NCBI GenBank assembly: GCA_963768585.1
Contig: CAVYIF010000018.1
Coordinates: forward strand, 1-64,000
Source of the DNA: CAVUNY01 sp963768585
GTDB taxonomy: Bacteria; Chloroflexota; Anaerolineae; Anaerolineales; Anaerolineaceae
Length of the DNA stretch: 64,000 nt
Direction: 5' to 3'
The notes beneath the pieces were generated by a model, which searched no databases, was not told the DNA's origin, and saw only the letters and a program-made list of their open reading frames with translations. Shown in pieces: positions 17,586 to 26,774 of this stretch (the first letter of the stretch is position 1; every line of letters begins with the position of its first letter). The position numbers were made by a program, and so were the translations under genes.

Positions 17586-18989
17586 TTATCTGGATTTAGC
17601 CTGTAGGCGAATCGCCGCGCCCACGTCGCCAATATGCAGGGTATCATAGGCCTGTTGGGAGGTTTTGAAAGCGCCAACGCCCTCGTGACCATGCCAATCA
17701 CCCTGGTGCATGATCGGATTTTCCAGGCCCGTCGCTTGTTCCCTTTTCGCAATCCACTGTTCCATCCGCGTTTTTAAAGCGGCGACAACTTCCGGTTCAC
17801 TTTCAGCCAGATTGTTGTTTTCCAGGGGATCTTCGACCAGATTATACAATTCAACCGGTGGTTTAAAATGTATGTCCGGTTCCAGGGCCACGATCAATTT
17901 CCACTGGGGGGTTCTCCAGCCGTGTTTCCGCATCCAGGTACATTCAGTGATATAAAATTCACTGGCGTAAGATGCCACTTCGCCGTTGGCCATGGGCACC
18001 AGGCTCTTACCATCAAAAGCAATTCCAGTCTCGATACCTGCCAGGTCCAGCAGGGTTGGGGTTAAATCTTGCAGGCGGTTATAACCAGCGACGCGTTTCC
18101 CCGCTGGAACTTTGCCGGGGTAGCGGATAATTAACGGGGTGTGTAAAGTGGGCTCGTAAAGGCCGTGATGATCAAAATAACAATCATGATCATACAAGGT
18201 TTCGCCATGGTCTGAATTAATCACAACGATGGTTTCATCGAGGATACCGTGCGCTTCCAGCGCCGTGAAGATCGTCTGGATGCAGGCATCCATATAGGCA
18301 ATTGCTCCATCATACTGGGCGATGACGTAATCCTTATCGCTGATGCCCGGCGGCATCCAGCTGGCGAAGAAGTCACAGAAGGGTTTAAAGCTCATCACCG
18401 GGTCCATTGAATGGTTAGCCGGATCCAATTCGTTTCCGTGATAGAACGCGCGCTCGTACGGTGCCGGGGGCAGGTATGGAGCATGAGGATCCATGTGGCG
18501 CAGGAACAGGAAAAAAGGTTTGTTCTTTGAAGCCAAACGATCCAACTCGGGAATGGTGACGTCATTTAGATTCTGCGCCTTTGGACTGCGGCCCTCTGCC
18601 CAACTGCCCCATCCGGAAAATTCGAGGTATTTATCGAAGCCGCGCGAGGCGGGATTCCCGGTGAACCCGACACAGGAGGTGTTATATCCTTGCTCTTTTA
18701 AGATCTCAGGCAAGGTCTTTATTTCGGGGCGCAAGGGACCTTTATGACGCAGCGCCACCATCTGCGTGTTGAAGACATCCATCCCGGTTAACATCGAACC
18801 ATAACCGCTGGTAGTGGGAATATGGGCGCTGTAAGTATTTTCAAAAATGGTGCCGCCTTCAGCAAATCTTCCGATGTGCGGAGTGGTCTGGCGGTGATAT
18901 CCATAACAGCTCATATGGTCGGCTCGCAGGGAGTTGATCCCGATCAATAAAATATTGGGTAAACGCTTCTTTTTGCCACTGGAAGGCAT
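17586..18989 (-). CDS. Sulfatase-fold (alkaline phosphatase superfamily) hydrolase lacking the formylglycine residue
   Basis: 467 residues with AAGGAG in front of ATG 18989. The fold is clear: NILLIGINSLRADHMSCYGY at the N-terminus, SMLTGMD near 65-70, RHMDPHAPYLPP, VVINSDHGE and a C-terminal sulfatase domain with HGWRTPQWKLI. However, the signature CxPSR, in which Cys or Ser becomes formylglycine, reads TTSGY (Thr59), and the N-terminal metal-binding Asp is Asn19. It is therefore unlikely to be a classical sulfatase. Thr is the nucleophile in phosphodiesterase and phosphotransferase members of this superfamily, so a phosphoesterase or transferase is possible. No signal peptide is seen. Confidence 0.85.
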   Translation of the reverse strand: MPSSGKKKRLPNILLIGINSLRADHMSCYGYHRQTTPHIGRFAEGGTIFENTYSAHIPTTSGYGSMLTGMDVFNTQMVALRHKGPLRPEIKTLPEILKEQGYNTSCVGFTGNPASRGFDKYLEFSGWGSWAEGRSPKAQNLNDVTIPELDRLASKNKPFFLFLRHMDPHAPYLPPAPYERAFYHGNELDPANHSMDPVMSFKPFCDFFASWMPPGISDKDYVIAQYDGAIAYMDACIQTIFTALEAHGILDETIVVINSDHGETLYDHDCYFDHHGLYEPTLHTPLIIRYPGKVPAGKRVAGYNRLQDLTPTLLDLAGIETGIAFDGKSLVPMANGEVASYASEFYITECTWMRKHGWRTPQWKLIVALEPDIHFKPPVELYNLVEDPLENNNLAESEPEVVAALKTRMEQWIAKREQATGLENPIMHQGDWHGHEGVGAFKTSQQAYDTLHIGDVGAAIRLQAKSR

Positions 18990-19020
18990 TCAGAACTCCT
19001 TGTTGGATATTTGTAAACGC

Positions 19021-19521
19021 TCAAGCCGGCTGGTTTGTTTCCGCCGCATTACTGCGGCGTTTGTTATCGATCCACAGCCATATAAAAATGACGGTGGTGA
19101 TCAGTTCTAACAGCGGATAAAAAAGGCTCTGCCACGTAAATCCGCTCACGCCCCAAACAACGATAGCGCTGGTCAGGTTGGCCGCAAATAAAACACCAAA
19201 TTCAATCGCCGTCACCTGAAAAAAACGCAGCCGCAGCATCCCGGGTTGGACTCCCGTGCGATAAAAATATTCGACTGCAACAATTAATATCACCAGGAGC
19301 AGGCCTAACAGAAGATAAGACCAGGTATCCAGGGTGCGCGTCTGAAGCGAAGAATAGAAAAGATCTGCGGCATTATCCTTGAACCGGTCAAAGGTTGACA
19401 TGACGACGACCGAGAGGTAAGCATCGCGCGCCTGTAATAAGGCCATCCCACCCAAAATGATGGTAATGGCCCATAACAGGTAAGCCAAAGCATAGGTTGA
19501 AAATCGGCGTATTGAACTCAT
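19021..19521 (-). CDS. Small four-helix membrane protein, unknown function
   Basis: 166 residues with four hydrophobic segments (about 10-30, 68-88, 102-122 and 130-150) and a short charged tail. I do not recognise the family. It lies 10 bases after oppF and 31 bases before the sulfatase-fold gene on the same strand, so it is probably cotranscribed with the transporter. Confidence 0.7.
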   Translation of the reverse strand: MSSIRRFSTYALAYLLWAITIILGGMALLQARDAYLSVVVMSTFDRFKDNAADLFYSSLQTRTLDTWSYLLLGLLLVILIVAVEYFYRTGVQPGMLRLRFFQVTAIEFGVLFAANLTSAIVVWGVSGFTWQSLFYPLLELITTVIFIWLWIDNKRRSNAAETNQPA

Positions 19522-19531
19522 TTAAAATTTA

Positions 19532-20560
19532 TTAACCCGTCTGGCGGATCCCCTCTAAGTTAATCGATTCGGCCAGGTGGCAGGCTACTAATGAGCCAGA
19601 ACCATCAACAGCCCGCAGAGGCGGCGTTTCAACGCTGCAGATTTCTTTCGCATACTGGCAGCGTGGTTGGAAAACACAACCGACGGGCATGTTGACCAGG
19701 TCGGGCGGTTCACCGGGATTGGCCTCTCTTTGAATCGTTTTGCGTGAGGAGGCGCGCGGAACGGCTGACAGCAGCAGCTCCGTATAAGGATGCTTCGGGG
19801 TGCTGAGCAGTTCATTGGTCTCGCCAATTTCCACCAGCTTCCCCGCATACATCACGGCGATCCGGTCGCTGACGTAACGCACCACGCTCATCGCATGCGA
19901 GATAAAGATGTAGGTTAGCTGGTATTTATCCTGGAGGTCCTGCAGAAGATTCAAGATCTGGGCTTGAATGGACACATCCAGCGCGGAAACCGGTTCATCC
20001 GCAACGACCAATTGGGGATTCACCACCAGAGCACGGGCGATTCCGATCCGTTGGCGTTGACCGCCGCTGAAGCTGTGCGGAAAGCGACGCAAATGCTCTA
20101 CCCGCAGGCCAACCTGCACGATCATTTCCGTCACCCGGTCTTCAAGTTCCCGCCCTTTGGCCAGTCCATTGACGAGCAAAGGTTCACCCACGGTTTCCAG
20201 AATATTCATACGCGGGTTCAGCGAAGAATAGGGATCCTGGAAGATGGTCTGAGCTCTGCGGCGGAAACCTTTTAACTCATCCCCTTTTATCTTTGTGACC
20301 GAATACGTGTGGCCTTCGCTGTTGAGCAGGATCTCACCACCAGTCGCCTCGTACAATTTGGTGATACACCGGCCCAGGGTAGTCTTTCCTGAACCACTTT
20401 CGCCAACCACACCAAGGGTTTCACCGTGCTGCATCTGGAAATTCACATCATCGACGGCCTTAACGTACCCGACGGTGCGTTTAAAAAATCCAGTTCCCAT
20501 TGCAGGAAAATACTTTTTCAGGTTGTTAACTACTAGCAATGATTCTTGTTGATTGCTCAT
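19532..20560 (-). CDS. Peptide/oligosaccharide ABC transporter ATPase, OppF/DppF type
   Basis: 342 residues. Walker A GESGSGKTT (about 54-62), signature FSGGQRQRIGIARAL, Walker B LVVADEPVSALDVS and the H-loop FISHAM are all present. The C-terminal oligopeptide_HPY extension (HPYTELLLSAVP, then CVFQPRC with a Cys cluster) is typical of OppD/OppF. It powers uptake together with the adjacent OppD, OppB, OppC and binding protein. The neighbouring rhamnosidases and sugar enzymes make a glycoside as likely a substrate as a peptide (inference). Confidence 0.93.
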   Translation of the reverse strand: MSNQQESLLVVNNLKKYFPAMGTGFFKRTVGYVKAVDDVNFQMQHGETLGVVGESGSGKTTLGRCITKLYEATGGEILLNSEGHTYSVTKIKGDELKGFRRRAQTIFQDPYSSLNPRMNILETVGEPLLVNGLAKGRELEDRVTEMIVQVGLRVEHLRRFPHSFSGGQRQRIGIARALVVNPQLVVADEPVSALDVSIQAQILNLLQDLQDKYQLTYIFISHAMSVVRYVSDRIAVMYAGKLVEIGETNELLSTPKHPYTELLLSAVPRASSRKTIQREANPGEPPDLVNMPVGCVFQPRCQYAKEICSVETPPLRAVDGSGSLVACHLAESINLEGIRQTG

Positions 20561-20605
20561 GCACCATCACCTCGTGAATGAATATAATAATAGGGAAAAA
20601 GCGTA

Positions 20606-21658
20606 TTAATCATACAGCACACATCGCACCTGATGTCCAGGAGATACTTCTTTTAGAGGCGGCAGCGCCGCGTCACAAACGCCGGGTATACTGCGTTCAC
20701 ACCGCGAGAAGAATGGACATCCGGGTATTTCCGCATAAGGACTGGGTAAAGAGCCCTTAATCGGCCGCAGCCGTTCCAATTTACCTTCCATGGTTGGGAT
20801 CGAACGCCATAATGCCGTCGTATAGGGATGGAGCGGGTTATCAAATATTTCATCGTTTGTAGCGTGTTCCATCACCATACCCCGATACATAACCATAATT
20901 TCATCGGCCACCTGACCGACGACAGCCAGGTCATGGCTGATGTACATCAGGGCCATATTGAATTCGGCTTGCAGGTCCTTAATCAGTCCAATGATCTGGG
21001 CGGCAATGGTCACATCCAGGGCGGTGGTTGGCTCATCGCCGATCAAAAGACTGGGGCCGCACACCAATGCCATGGCGATCATCGCCCGCTGGCGCATGCC
21101 ACCACTGTATTGGTGCGGATATGAATCGATCAAACGATCGGGATGCGGAATACCCACCCGGTGAAGCATGTCCAGGGTTCGTTCGCGGGCTTCTTCCTTG
21201 CTGGTATCCTTCTCATGGATCAGTACTGCTTCCATAATTTGATTGCCAATGGTATGCAGCGGGCTGAGCGAGGTCATCGGCTCCTGGAAAATCATCCCCA
21301 TCTGCTTTCCACGGATGCTGCGCATCTTTTCACCACCCGGCGGCAGATCGAGCACATTAACGACCTCAGAGGTTGAGGAACCTTCTTCTTTTATGTGCAG
21401 GATGATCTTGCCACCCACTTCTTTTCCTGGGGGCGAAGGCACGATGCGCATCAGCGATTGAGCGGTTACCGATTTCCCGCAGCCGCTTTCACCAATCACA
21501 CCCAGCGCACGTCCCTGGCGAATCTGAAAGCTGACTTTATCAACAGCCTTGACGGTACCCTCATGCAAGAAAAAGTAAGTCTGCAAATCCTGGACGTCGA
21601 TCAAAAGCGGGGATTTAGATTTGTTTGTTTGGTTCATTGTTTGGTTCATGTTTTCCAT
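20606..21658 (-). CDS. Peptide/oligosaccharide ABC transporter ATPase, OppD/DppD type
   Basis: 350 residues. The start at 21658 is chosen because GAGGTAAAT precedes it; the frame is open to 21706, but that would overlap oppC. It has Walker A GESGCGKSVT, signature YSGGMRQRAMIAMAL, Walker B LLIGDEPTTALDVT, YISHDL and the C-terminal HPYTTALW with GCPFFSRCER. A stretch rich in Asn, Gln and Thr (MNQTMNQTN) precedes the domain. It pairs with OppF. Confidence 0.93.
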   Translation of the reverse strand: MENMNQTMNQTNKSKSPLLIDVQDLQTYFFLHEGTVKAVDKVSFQIRQGRALGVIGESGCGKSVTAQSLMRIVPSPPGKEVGGKIILHIKEEGSSTSEVVNVLDLPPGGEKMRSIRGKQMGMIFQEPMTSLSPLHTIGNQIMEAVLIHEKDTSKEEARERTLDMLHRVGIPHPDRLIDSYPHQYSGGMRQRAMIAMALVCGPSLLIGDEPTTALDVTIAAQIIGLIKDLQAEFNMALMYISHDLAVVGQVADEIMVMYRGMVMEHATNDEIFDNPLHPYTTALWRSIPTMEGKLERLRPIKGSLPSPYAEIPGCPFFSRCERSIPGVCDAALPPLKEVSPGHQVRCVLYD

Positions 21659-21665
21659 ATTTACC

Positions 21666-22847
21666 TCAGCGATTATAAGGATCGGCGGCGTCGCGCAGGC
21701 CATCACCCACGAAGTTGAACAGCAATACTGCGGCGATGACCCACAGGGCAGGGATCATTAGCCAGGTTTGCTGGGCTACAGCCGTCAGGTTCTGTGCATC
21801 CTGCAATAAGACGCCCCAACTGACCGCCGGCGGCATCATACCGATGCCTAAAAAGCTCAGCGCGGTTTCGCTTAAGATCATGGATGGAATGGAAAACGTG
21901 ATTGAAACAATCAGATGGCTGGTGAAACCCGGCAAGAGGTGACGGGTGATGATGCGCCAATCGCTGGCGCCAGCACCTCGCGCTGCCAGGGCATAATCCT
22001 CCTCACGTAAGGTGAGCAGCCTGCCGCGCACCACGCGCGCCAGTCCGGTCCAGCCCAGAATCGAGAGCATGATCGTGATCGCAAAATACAGTTTAATAAT
22101 CGGCCAATCGCGCGGCAGGGCAGCTGCCAGCGTCATCCACAAGGGAATGCCGGGGATCGAGATCAGGAAATCGATAATCCTTTGGATGACATCATCGATT
22201 ACACCGCCAAAGTAACCGGAAATCCCTCCGAGCAAAATGCCCAGGACAAAGCTGATAAAAACGCCTACCAGGCCAATGGACAGGGAGATGCGCCCTCCAT
22301 ATAAGGTGCGCGAGAACAAATCCCGCCCCAACCGGTCTGCGCCAAAGATCAGCAGCGGGACTTCCTTGGTTTTTATACCGAAGAGATGAACATCCGATTT
22401 AAACAAATCCCACATCTTGTATTCATCGCCGTGGACGAACAGGTAGATCGGATAAATGACATCGTGATCTTCGCCAAAATCATACACGAAGGTCTCTTGG
22501 TTGAGGACCTTTTTGATCCCGAAGATGTAGGGGCCAAAGGAACCGTCGGGACGGATCCAGTGAACAATAGATGGGGTAGATTGAGCGAAGGCTTCAAAGC
22601 GCGTGTCGATCGCATAAGGCGAGAGAAACTCGCAGAACACGGCGGTAAGGTAAAGCAAGATCAGGATGACGGATGAAATCACTGCTAACTTATGGCGGCT
22701 GAAACGCCAGCGGATCAGCTCCCATTGGCTGGCATAATAATAGCGGTCCTCTTCTCCCTCTTTCGTTTCACCGGTGTGAATAACCTCATCATCCAGATTA
22801 GCAACAGGCGCGCCAGGGGTATTGGGTGGGGTAACCGGAGTACTCAC
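21666..22847 (-). CDS. ABC transporter permease, OppC/DppC type
   Basis: 393 residues, overlapping oppB by ATGA. An acidic cytoplasmic N-terminus (about 1-50) is followed by the first helix, then a long extracytoplasmic segment (about 75-155) before FGADRLGRDLFSRTLYGGR, the OppC_N/permease junction motif. The EAA loop region reads EEDYALAARGAGASDWRIITRH. Six hydrophobic segments are visible. The long first loop is larger than in E. coli OppC but known in this permease group. Confidence 0.92.
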   Translation of the reverse strand: MSTPVTPPNTPGAPVANLDDEVIHTGETKEGEEDRYYYASQWELIRWRFSRHKLAVISSVILILLYLTAVFCEFLSPYAIDTRFEAFAQSTPSIVHWIRPDGSFGPYIFGIKKVLNQETFVYDFGEDHDVIYPIYLFVHGDEYKMWDLFKSDVHLFGIKTKEVPLLIFGADRLGRDLFSRTLYGGRISLSIGLVGVFISFVLGILLGGISGYFGGVIDDVIQRIIDFLISIPGIPLWMTLAAALPRDWPIIKLYFAITIMLSILGWTGLARVVRGRLLTLREEDYALAARGAGASDWRIITRHLLPGFTSHLIVSITFSIPSMILSETALSFLGIGMMPPAVSWGVLLQDAQNLTAVAQQTWLMIPALWVIAAVLLFNFVGDGLRDAADPYNR

Positions 22848-23842
22848 TTTTCAATCCTCCCAAAACGAATACGTGGATCTACCATAACCAGTAAGATGTC
22901 CCCAAGCAGGGCGCCAATCACAGTTAAGGCACTTAATATCAAAACAATACTGCCTGCCAGGTACATATCCTGGGCCAACGTGGCCCGCAGCAGCACCGGG
23001 CCAATGGTTTGCAGGCTGAGCACAATATCGATCAAGACCGTCCCGGAAAACAGGCCAGGCAAAACCCAGCTGATCGTACTGAGGATCGGGTTGACCGCCA
23101 TGCGCACCGGATATTTGATGAGCAGGGCCCACTCAGACATGCCTTTTGCCCGGGCGGTAACGACATACTGCTTATTGAGCTCATCCAGCAGGTTGTTGCG
23201 GATGACCCGGATTGTGACCCCGGTGTTGCTCAAACCAACCAGAATCAACGGCAGCCACATGTGCTTGACCATATCGAAAAACTTCGCTACGGACCAGGGC
23301 TGGTCAATGAACTCGGTTGAAAACATGCCTGTCACCGAAAAGTTAAAGACCTTAAAGAAGAAATAAGCCATAATTAACGCCAGCAAGAAGCCTGGCGTTG
23401 CCACCCCAATAAACCCGATAAAAGTAAATAAGTAATCTCCCGGAGAATATTGGTGGGTTGCCGAATATATCCCGATCGGGATAGCCACGATCCATGAAAA
23501 AAGCAAGGCAGCCAAGGAAATGGCGACTGTCATGGGCACCCGTTCGGCCAAGATTTCACTGACCGGTTTCTGCCACTGCAGTGAATAACCCCAGTTGCCG
23601 CGGGTCACAATGCCCGAGACCCATTGAAAATAGCGCAGGAGCGGCGGTTTATCCAGGCCAAACTGGACCTTGAGCGCCTCTGCCTGCTGGTCCGAAACCT
23701 GAACGCCAGTAGCCTGGAGTTGTATGATTCGAGCCGTTACATAATCACCCGGTGGTAGTTGAATCAGGAAAAAAGCAACTCCAGACATGACGATCAAGAT
23801 CGGGATCAACATTAAGGAACGACGTAAAATGTAAAACAGCAC
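22844..23842 (-). CDS. ABC transporter permease, OppB/DppB type
   Basis: 332 residues from GTG 23842, chosen because GGAGG lies eight bases upstream and because the protein then starts with VLFYILRRSLMLIPILIVMS, the normal OppB beginning. A longer open frame to 23899 runs through an intergenic hairpin. The family motifs PPGDYVTARI, GLDKPPLLRYFQW and the EAA loop NKQYVVTARAKGMSEW are present, with six membrane helices. Confidence 0.92.
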   Translation of the reverse strand: MLFYILRRSLMLIPILIVMSGVAFFLIQLPPGDYVTARIIQLQATGVQVSDQQAEALKVQFGLDKPPLLRYFQWVSGIVTRGNWGYSLQWQKPVSEILAERVPMTVAISLAALLFSWIVAIPIGIYSATHQYSPGDYLFTFIGFIGVATPGFLLALIMAYFFFKVFNFSVTGMFSTEFIDQPWSVAKFFDMVKHMWLPLILVGLSNTGVTIRVIRNNLLDELNKQYVVTARAKGMSEWALLIKYPVRMAVNPILSTISWVLPGLFSGTVLIDIVLSLQTIGPVLLRATLAQDMYLAGSIVLILSALTVIGALLGDILLVMVDPRIRFGRIEK

Positions 23843-23870
23843 GGGCGATTCCTCCAGAATAAGTATTCCG

Positions 23871-23901
23871 GTATGGCGCCGGGAGACCCCCGGCGCCATA
23901 C
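23871..23901 (-). promoter_or_regulatory. GC-rich RNA hairpin upstream of oppB
   Basis: Perfect 13-bp arms (23871-23883 and 23889-23901) with a five-base loop. It lies between the binding-protein gene and oppB and may stabilise the 3' end of the binding-protein mRNA or partly terminate it. Confidence 0.65.
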
Positions 23902-23925
23902 GCAGGATGGTTCACTTGATAAAGT

Positions 23926-23956
23926 GCCATGAGGTGTCAGATAACCACCTCATGGC
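23926..23956 (-). promoter_or_regulatory. Second intergenic hairpin, just after the solute-binding protein gene
   Basis: Perfect 11-bp arms (23926-23936 and 23946-23956) with a nine-base loop, starting 15 bases after the binding-protein stop and followed on the minus strand by ACTTTATC. It is a likely attenuator or mRNA-stabilising structure. Confidence 0.65.
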
Positions 23957-23971
23957 TTATGGAGTAGATGC

Positions 23972-25936
23972 TTAGGGTTTGAAGTACATCTGAACGATGC
24001 TGAAGTTCGCGGCAATAGCGTAGGCTGGCGCTCCAGATGCAGGAACGTTACCCAGCTTGGCATTGACGATCATCGGGTACTTGACGTGCTCGACCAGATT
24101 GACGTAGGGCAGGTTGTCGCGGGTCCACTTCAAGCCTTCGGCAACGATCGCGTTGTACTCAGGCGAACCGGAGACGGCGCCCCAGCGGCGGGTGTTGATA
24201 TCCACGGCCTGCTTGACCCAATCTGGGGGCTCTTCACCGCTTGCACCGTTGCTGGTGATGTAGTCAGCCCACAACCGGCCAGTGCGGCCAGGATCGTCGA
24301 CATCGTTATCCCAACCCTGGTCGTGGCTCCACATGACCCACATTTGCAGCTGGTTGGCTGCGTTCTTTGTTCCGTGAAGCGTGGAGTCAATCGGTTTGAC
24401 GGTGACCTTGATACCAACTTGCTTGAGGTTCGAGGCAACCAGTTCGGCAATCGGCGCCAGGTCGGGGGCTTGTTGGCCGTTCTCAAGCAGGATGTCCATG
24501 GACGAACCATCCGGGTAGAGGCGGTAGCCATCGGCGTCTTTCTTGGTCAGGCCCATGTCATCCAACAGTTGGTTGGCTTTGGCGATATCCTGGACGGCAT
24601 AGGCTGGGTCCACAGTTTCAGAAGAAACGGAAGCATAACCGTAGTAGACGTTGTCGATCATTTCCTGGCGGTTCTGCGCGAGGCTGACTGCCTGGCGGAA
24701 GCGCAAATCCTGCGAAACCTTCTGCCACTGCGGGTCGTCAAATGTCTCGTTGAAGAAGATGTTGCTGGAGTCAACGTGCATTTCCAGCAGGCGCACATCG
24801 AATCCGGCCTGGGCTGCGTTCTGTTTGTACAGAGGCATCTTGACCAGAGCCGTGCTTTCGCGCAAGAAGTCTACATCGCCGCTCATCACTTTCAGGTTGA
24901 CCATTTCGACGTTGTCTTGCTGGGTCGAGACGATCTTGTCGATGTAAGGCAGCTGCTGGCCCTTGGTATCCACTTTGAAGTAGTAAGGATTGCGTTCCCA
25001 GGTTAAAACGCTGGGGCTGCCGGAATCCTTGGGGATCCAGGGATACAGGCCGGGGTAATCGACGCATTTCGGGTTGGTCATGTCCCAGTTCTGGCAGCGC
25101 TTATCGGTGAAGACCTGCCACCACTCGCCGCCGGTCAGATTCAAGCGGTCCAATTCTGACTGCAGTTTGTCGATGGTCGTGTACTTGATGTGGTACTGCT
25201 TGAGATAGTGGGCCGGGTTGACGATGACGGTATAACCCTTCCAACCTTCGATGGTCAGGTTGCGCAGGAAACCACCATAGGGTTTGGGGAAGGAAATCTT
25301 GAAGGTATAGTCATCGAGGATTTCGAGTGTGCCCGGATCGCCGTCAGCGGCATACCCGGTGCGGAACATGTTGTCCACGCCGTTGGGGTAGATTTTGTCA
25401 TTCCCGTAGATATCTTCCCAGGTGAAGCGCACATCTTCCGTGGTCACAGGTTCGCCGTCCGACCACTTCAGACCCTTGCGCAAGGTGAAAGTGAAGTCCT
25501 GATTGTTGTTTTCGACTTTATATTCTTTCACAATGTTGCCAACGATGCCTTGCACGCCAATCTTGGGGGCCATGAGCAGGGGCTCGTTCATCGCCACAAA
25601 GATATCCGGAGCCCAGTTGGCTACGGCGTGCGCCGCGCGCAGAGTACCGCCGTACACACCGGGCTGCCAGTCGGGCAACTGTTCTTCGGTCAAATAAACG
25701 CCTTTGCTGACCGTGAAGACATCGGATGGCAGGCGCTGCTCAAGGGGGGGGATTGTGCCTGCTTTAACCAACGGGTCGAGCATGGGTGCTTCGCTGTACT
25801 GCGACACCGGAGCTGAGGTTGCTTCCGGGGCTGATGTAGCAGCTGGGGCAGAGGTTGCTGCAGGTGTGGCGGCACCGCACGCTGATAGTACGATAGACAC
25901 CAGGAAGAGCAATGGGATGAGGTACTTCTTAACCAT
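23972..25936 (-). CDS. Extracellular solute-binding lipoprotein, SBP family 5
   Basis: 654 residues, with AGGAGA in front of the ATG. The signal peptide ends in the lipobox LSAC (Cys20), followed by a low-complexity linker of repeated ATSAP units (about 25-45). The SBP_bac_5 fold is recognisable in FTFTLRKGLKWSDGEPVTTE, RFRQAVSLAQNRQEMIDNVYYG and the C-terminal HDQGWDNDVDDPG region. It is first in the operon with OppB, C, D and F and captures the substrate outside the membrane. The family binds peptides but in many bacteria also oligosaccharides; the rhamnosidase neighbourhood favours glycosides (inference). Confidence 0.92.
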   Translation of the reverse strand: MVKKYLIPLLFLVSIVLSACGAATPAATSAPAATSAPEATSAPVSQYSEAPMLDPLVKAGTIPPLEQRLPSDVFTVSKGVYLTEEQLPDWQPGVYGGTLRAAHAVANWAPDIFVAMNEPLLMAPKIGVQGIVGNIVKEYKVENNNQDFTFTLRKGLKWSDGEPVTTEDVRFTWEDIYGNDKIYPNGVDNMFRTGYAADGDPGTLEILDDYTFKISFPKPYGGFLRNLTIEGWKGYTVIVNPAHYLKQYHIKYTTIDKLQSELDRLNLTGGEWWQVFTDKRCQNWDMTNPKCVDYPGLYPWIPKDSGSPSVLTWERNPYYFKVDTKGQQLPYIDKIVSTQQDNVEMVNLKVMSGDVDFLRESTALVKMPLYKQNAAQAGFDVRLLEMHVDSSNIFFNETFDDPQWQKVSQDLRFRQAVSLAQNRQEMIDNVYYGYASVSSETVDPAYAVQDIAKANQLLDDMGLTKKDADGYRLYPDGSSMDILLENGQQAPDLAPIAELVASNLKQVGIKVTVKPIDSTLHGTKNAANQLQMWVMWSHDQGWDNDVDDPGRTGRLWADYITSNGASGEEPPDWVKQAVDINTRRWGAVSGSPEYNAIVAEGLKWTRDNLPYVNLVEHVKYPMIVNAKLGNVPASGAPAYAIAANFSIVQMYFKP

Positions 25937-26015
25937 GTTTGGCTTTCTCCTCTTCTAACTTTATGAGTGGGTTAGTTGGGTCGACAGTTTTGTTAGCAAC
26001 TTATTGATCATCTTT

Positions 26016-26075
26016 TCATCGACCTGCTTGACAGCAATACTGTAATTGCGACTTTTTATTTAGCGCTGAGGGCAT
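26016..26075 (-). other. Possible leader peptide ORF upstream of the binding-protein gene
   Basis: A 19-codon ORF (ATG 26075 to TGA 26016) preceded by AAGGAGGTG, one of the strongest Shine-Dalgarno sequences in the window. It lies 80 bases upstream of the binding-protein gene, on the same strand. The encoded MPSALNKKSQLQYCCQAGR has no recognisable family. It could be a regulatory leader peptide or a chance ORF. Confidence 0.3.
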
Positions 26076-26468
26076 CACCTCCTTGTTTTGAAATTCCTTG
26101 CAAGGTTTGTCACCATGTAAAACGAGATCCAACACTTATTAACAGCTCAAAACGCCTATTAACAATAGGAAAAGGACCTGATCGGCAGTTCTGAAGCCTT
26201 ACTGGGTTTTGACAAATGAGCCATTAAGATATCCAAGCGACAATCCTGTACCGGCCAATTGGCCTAATTCTATTGTCCTGGTATTTCTCTGTTATGGTAA
26301 ATTGATTTTTTTATTTACCTGGAAACATAAAAGCCTGGAAAAGTAATTATTGATTGGTTAGGGAAAAATAAAACTTATAAATCCGAATGATCTGATGCCA
26401 ATTATATCTAAAAATTTTTATTTACTGGTTTTATGGTTTGTGGCCCTCAAAACTTAGCCAACGTTAAA

Positions 26469-26497
26469 ACAATAGCACAGGTAATTCTACTTGTCAA
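26469..26497 (-). promoter_or_regulatory. Candidate sigma70-type promoter facing the transporter operon
   Basis: On the minus strand TTGACA (26497-26492) and TATTGT (26474-26469) are separated by exactly 17 bases. A transcript from here would have a leader of about 525 bases before the binding-protein start, including the leader ORF and palindromes. Confidence 0.4.
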
Positions 26498-26633
26498 TAA
26501 TAAATGGATGTAAAATAATAGATGTGAGCCAAAATGATCTTAGACTTAACACATTGATGCGATTTCAGGCGTATAATTTGTCGATATCGTGTAGAATAAT
26601 ACTGAATTCAACAAAAAATGATAATTTGTAGTG

Positions 26634-26774
26634 ATGGAAAAATCGAGCCAGAGCCATTATCTTGACCGGTCAGAACCATGGATGACTTCCTGGCAGGCTC
26701 ACGAACGTATGCATTTCGGCAGCCTTACTCTGGCTGCTAAATTCCAAATCGAATCTGGAAAACAGGAGATATAG
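26634..26774 (+). other. Small ORF directly before the Gfo/Idh gene (doubtful)
   Basis: A 46-codon ORF (ATG 26634, TAG 26772-26774) ending one base before the next ATG, with GGAGATA, the ribosome binding site of the next gene, inside its last codons. There is no ribosome binding site of its own and no known family. The junction would suit translational coupling, but the ORF may be accidental. Confidence 0.2.

Noticed and set aside
24086..25006. 306-codon plus-strand ORF opposite the solute-binding protein
   Set aside because: Mirror of a clear SBP5 gene; no recognisable domain.
26066..26086. Resemblance of ATCACCTCCTT to the 16S rRNA 3' end
   Set aside because: Only the anti-Shine-Dalgarno stretch matches, because the minus strand carries a strong ribosome binding site; there is no flanking rRNA sequence.
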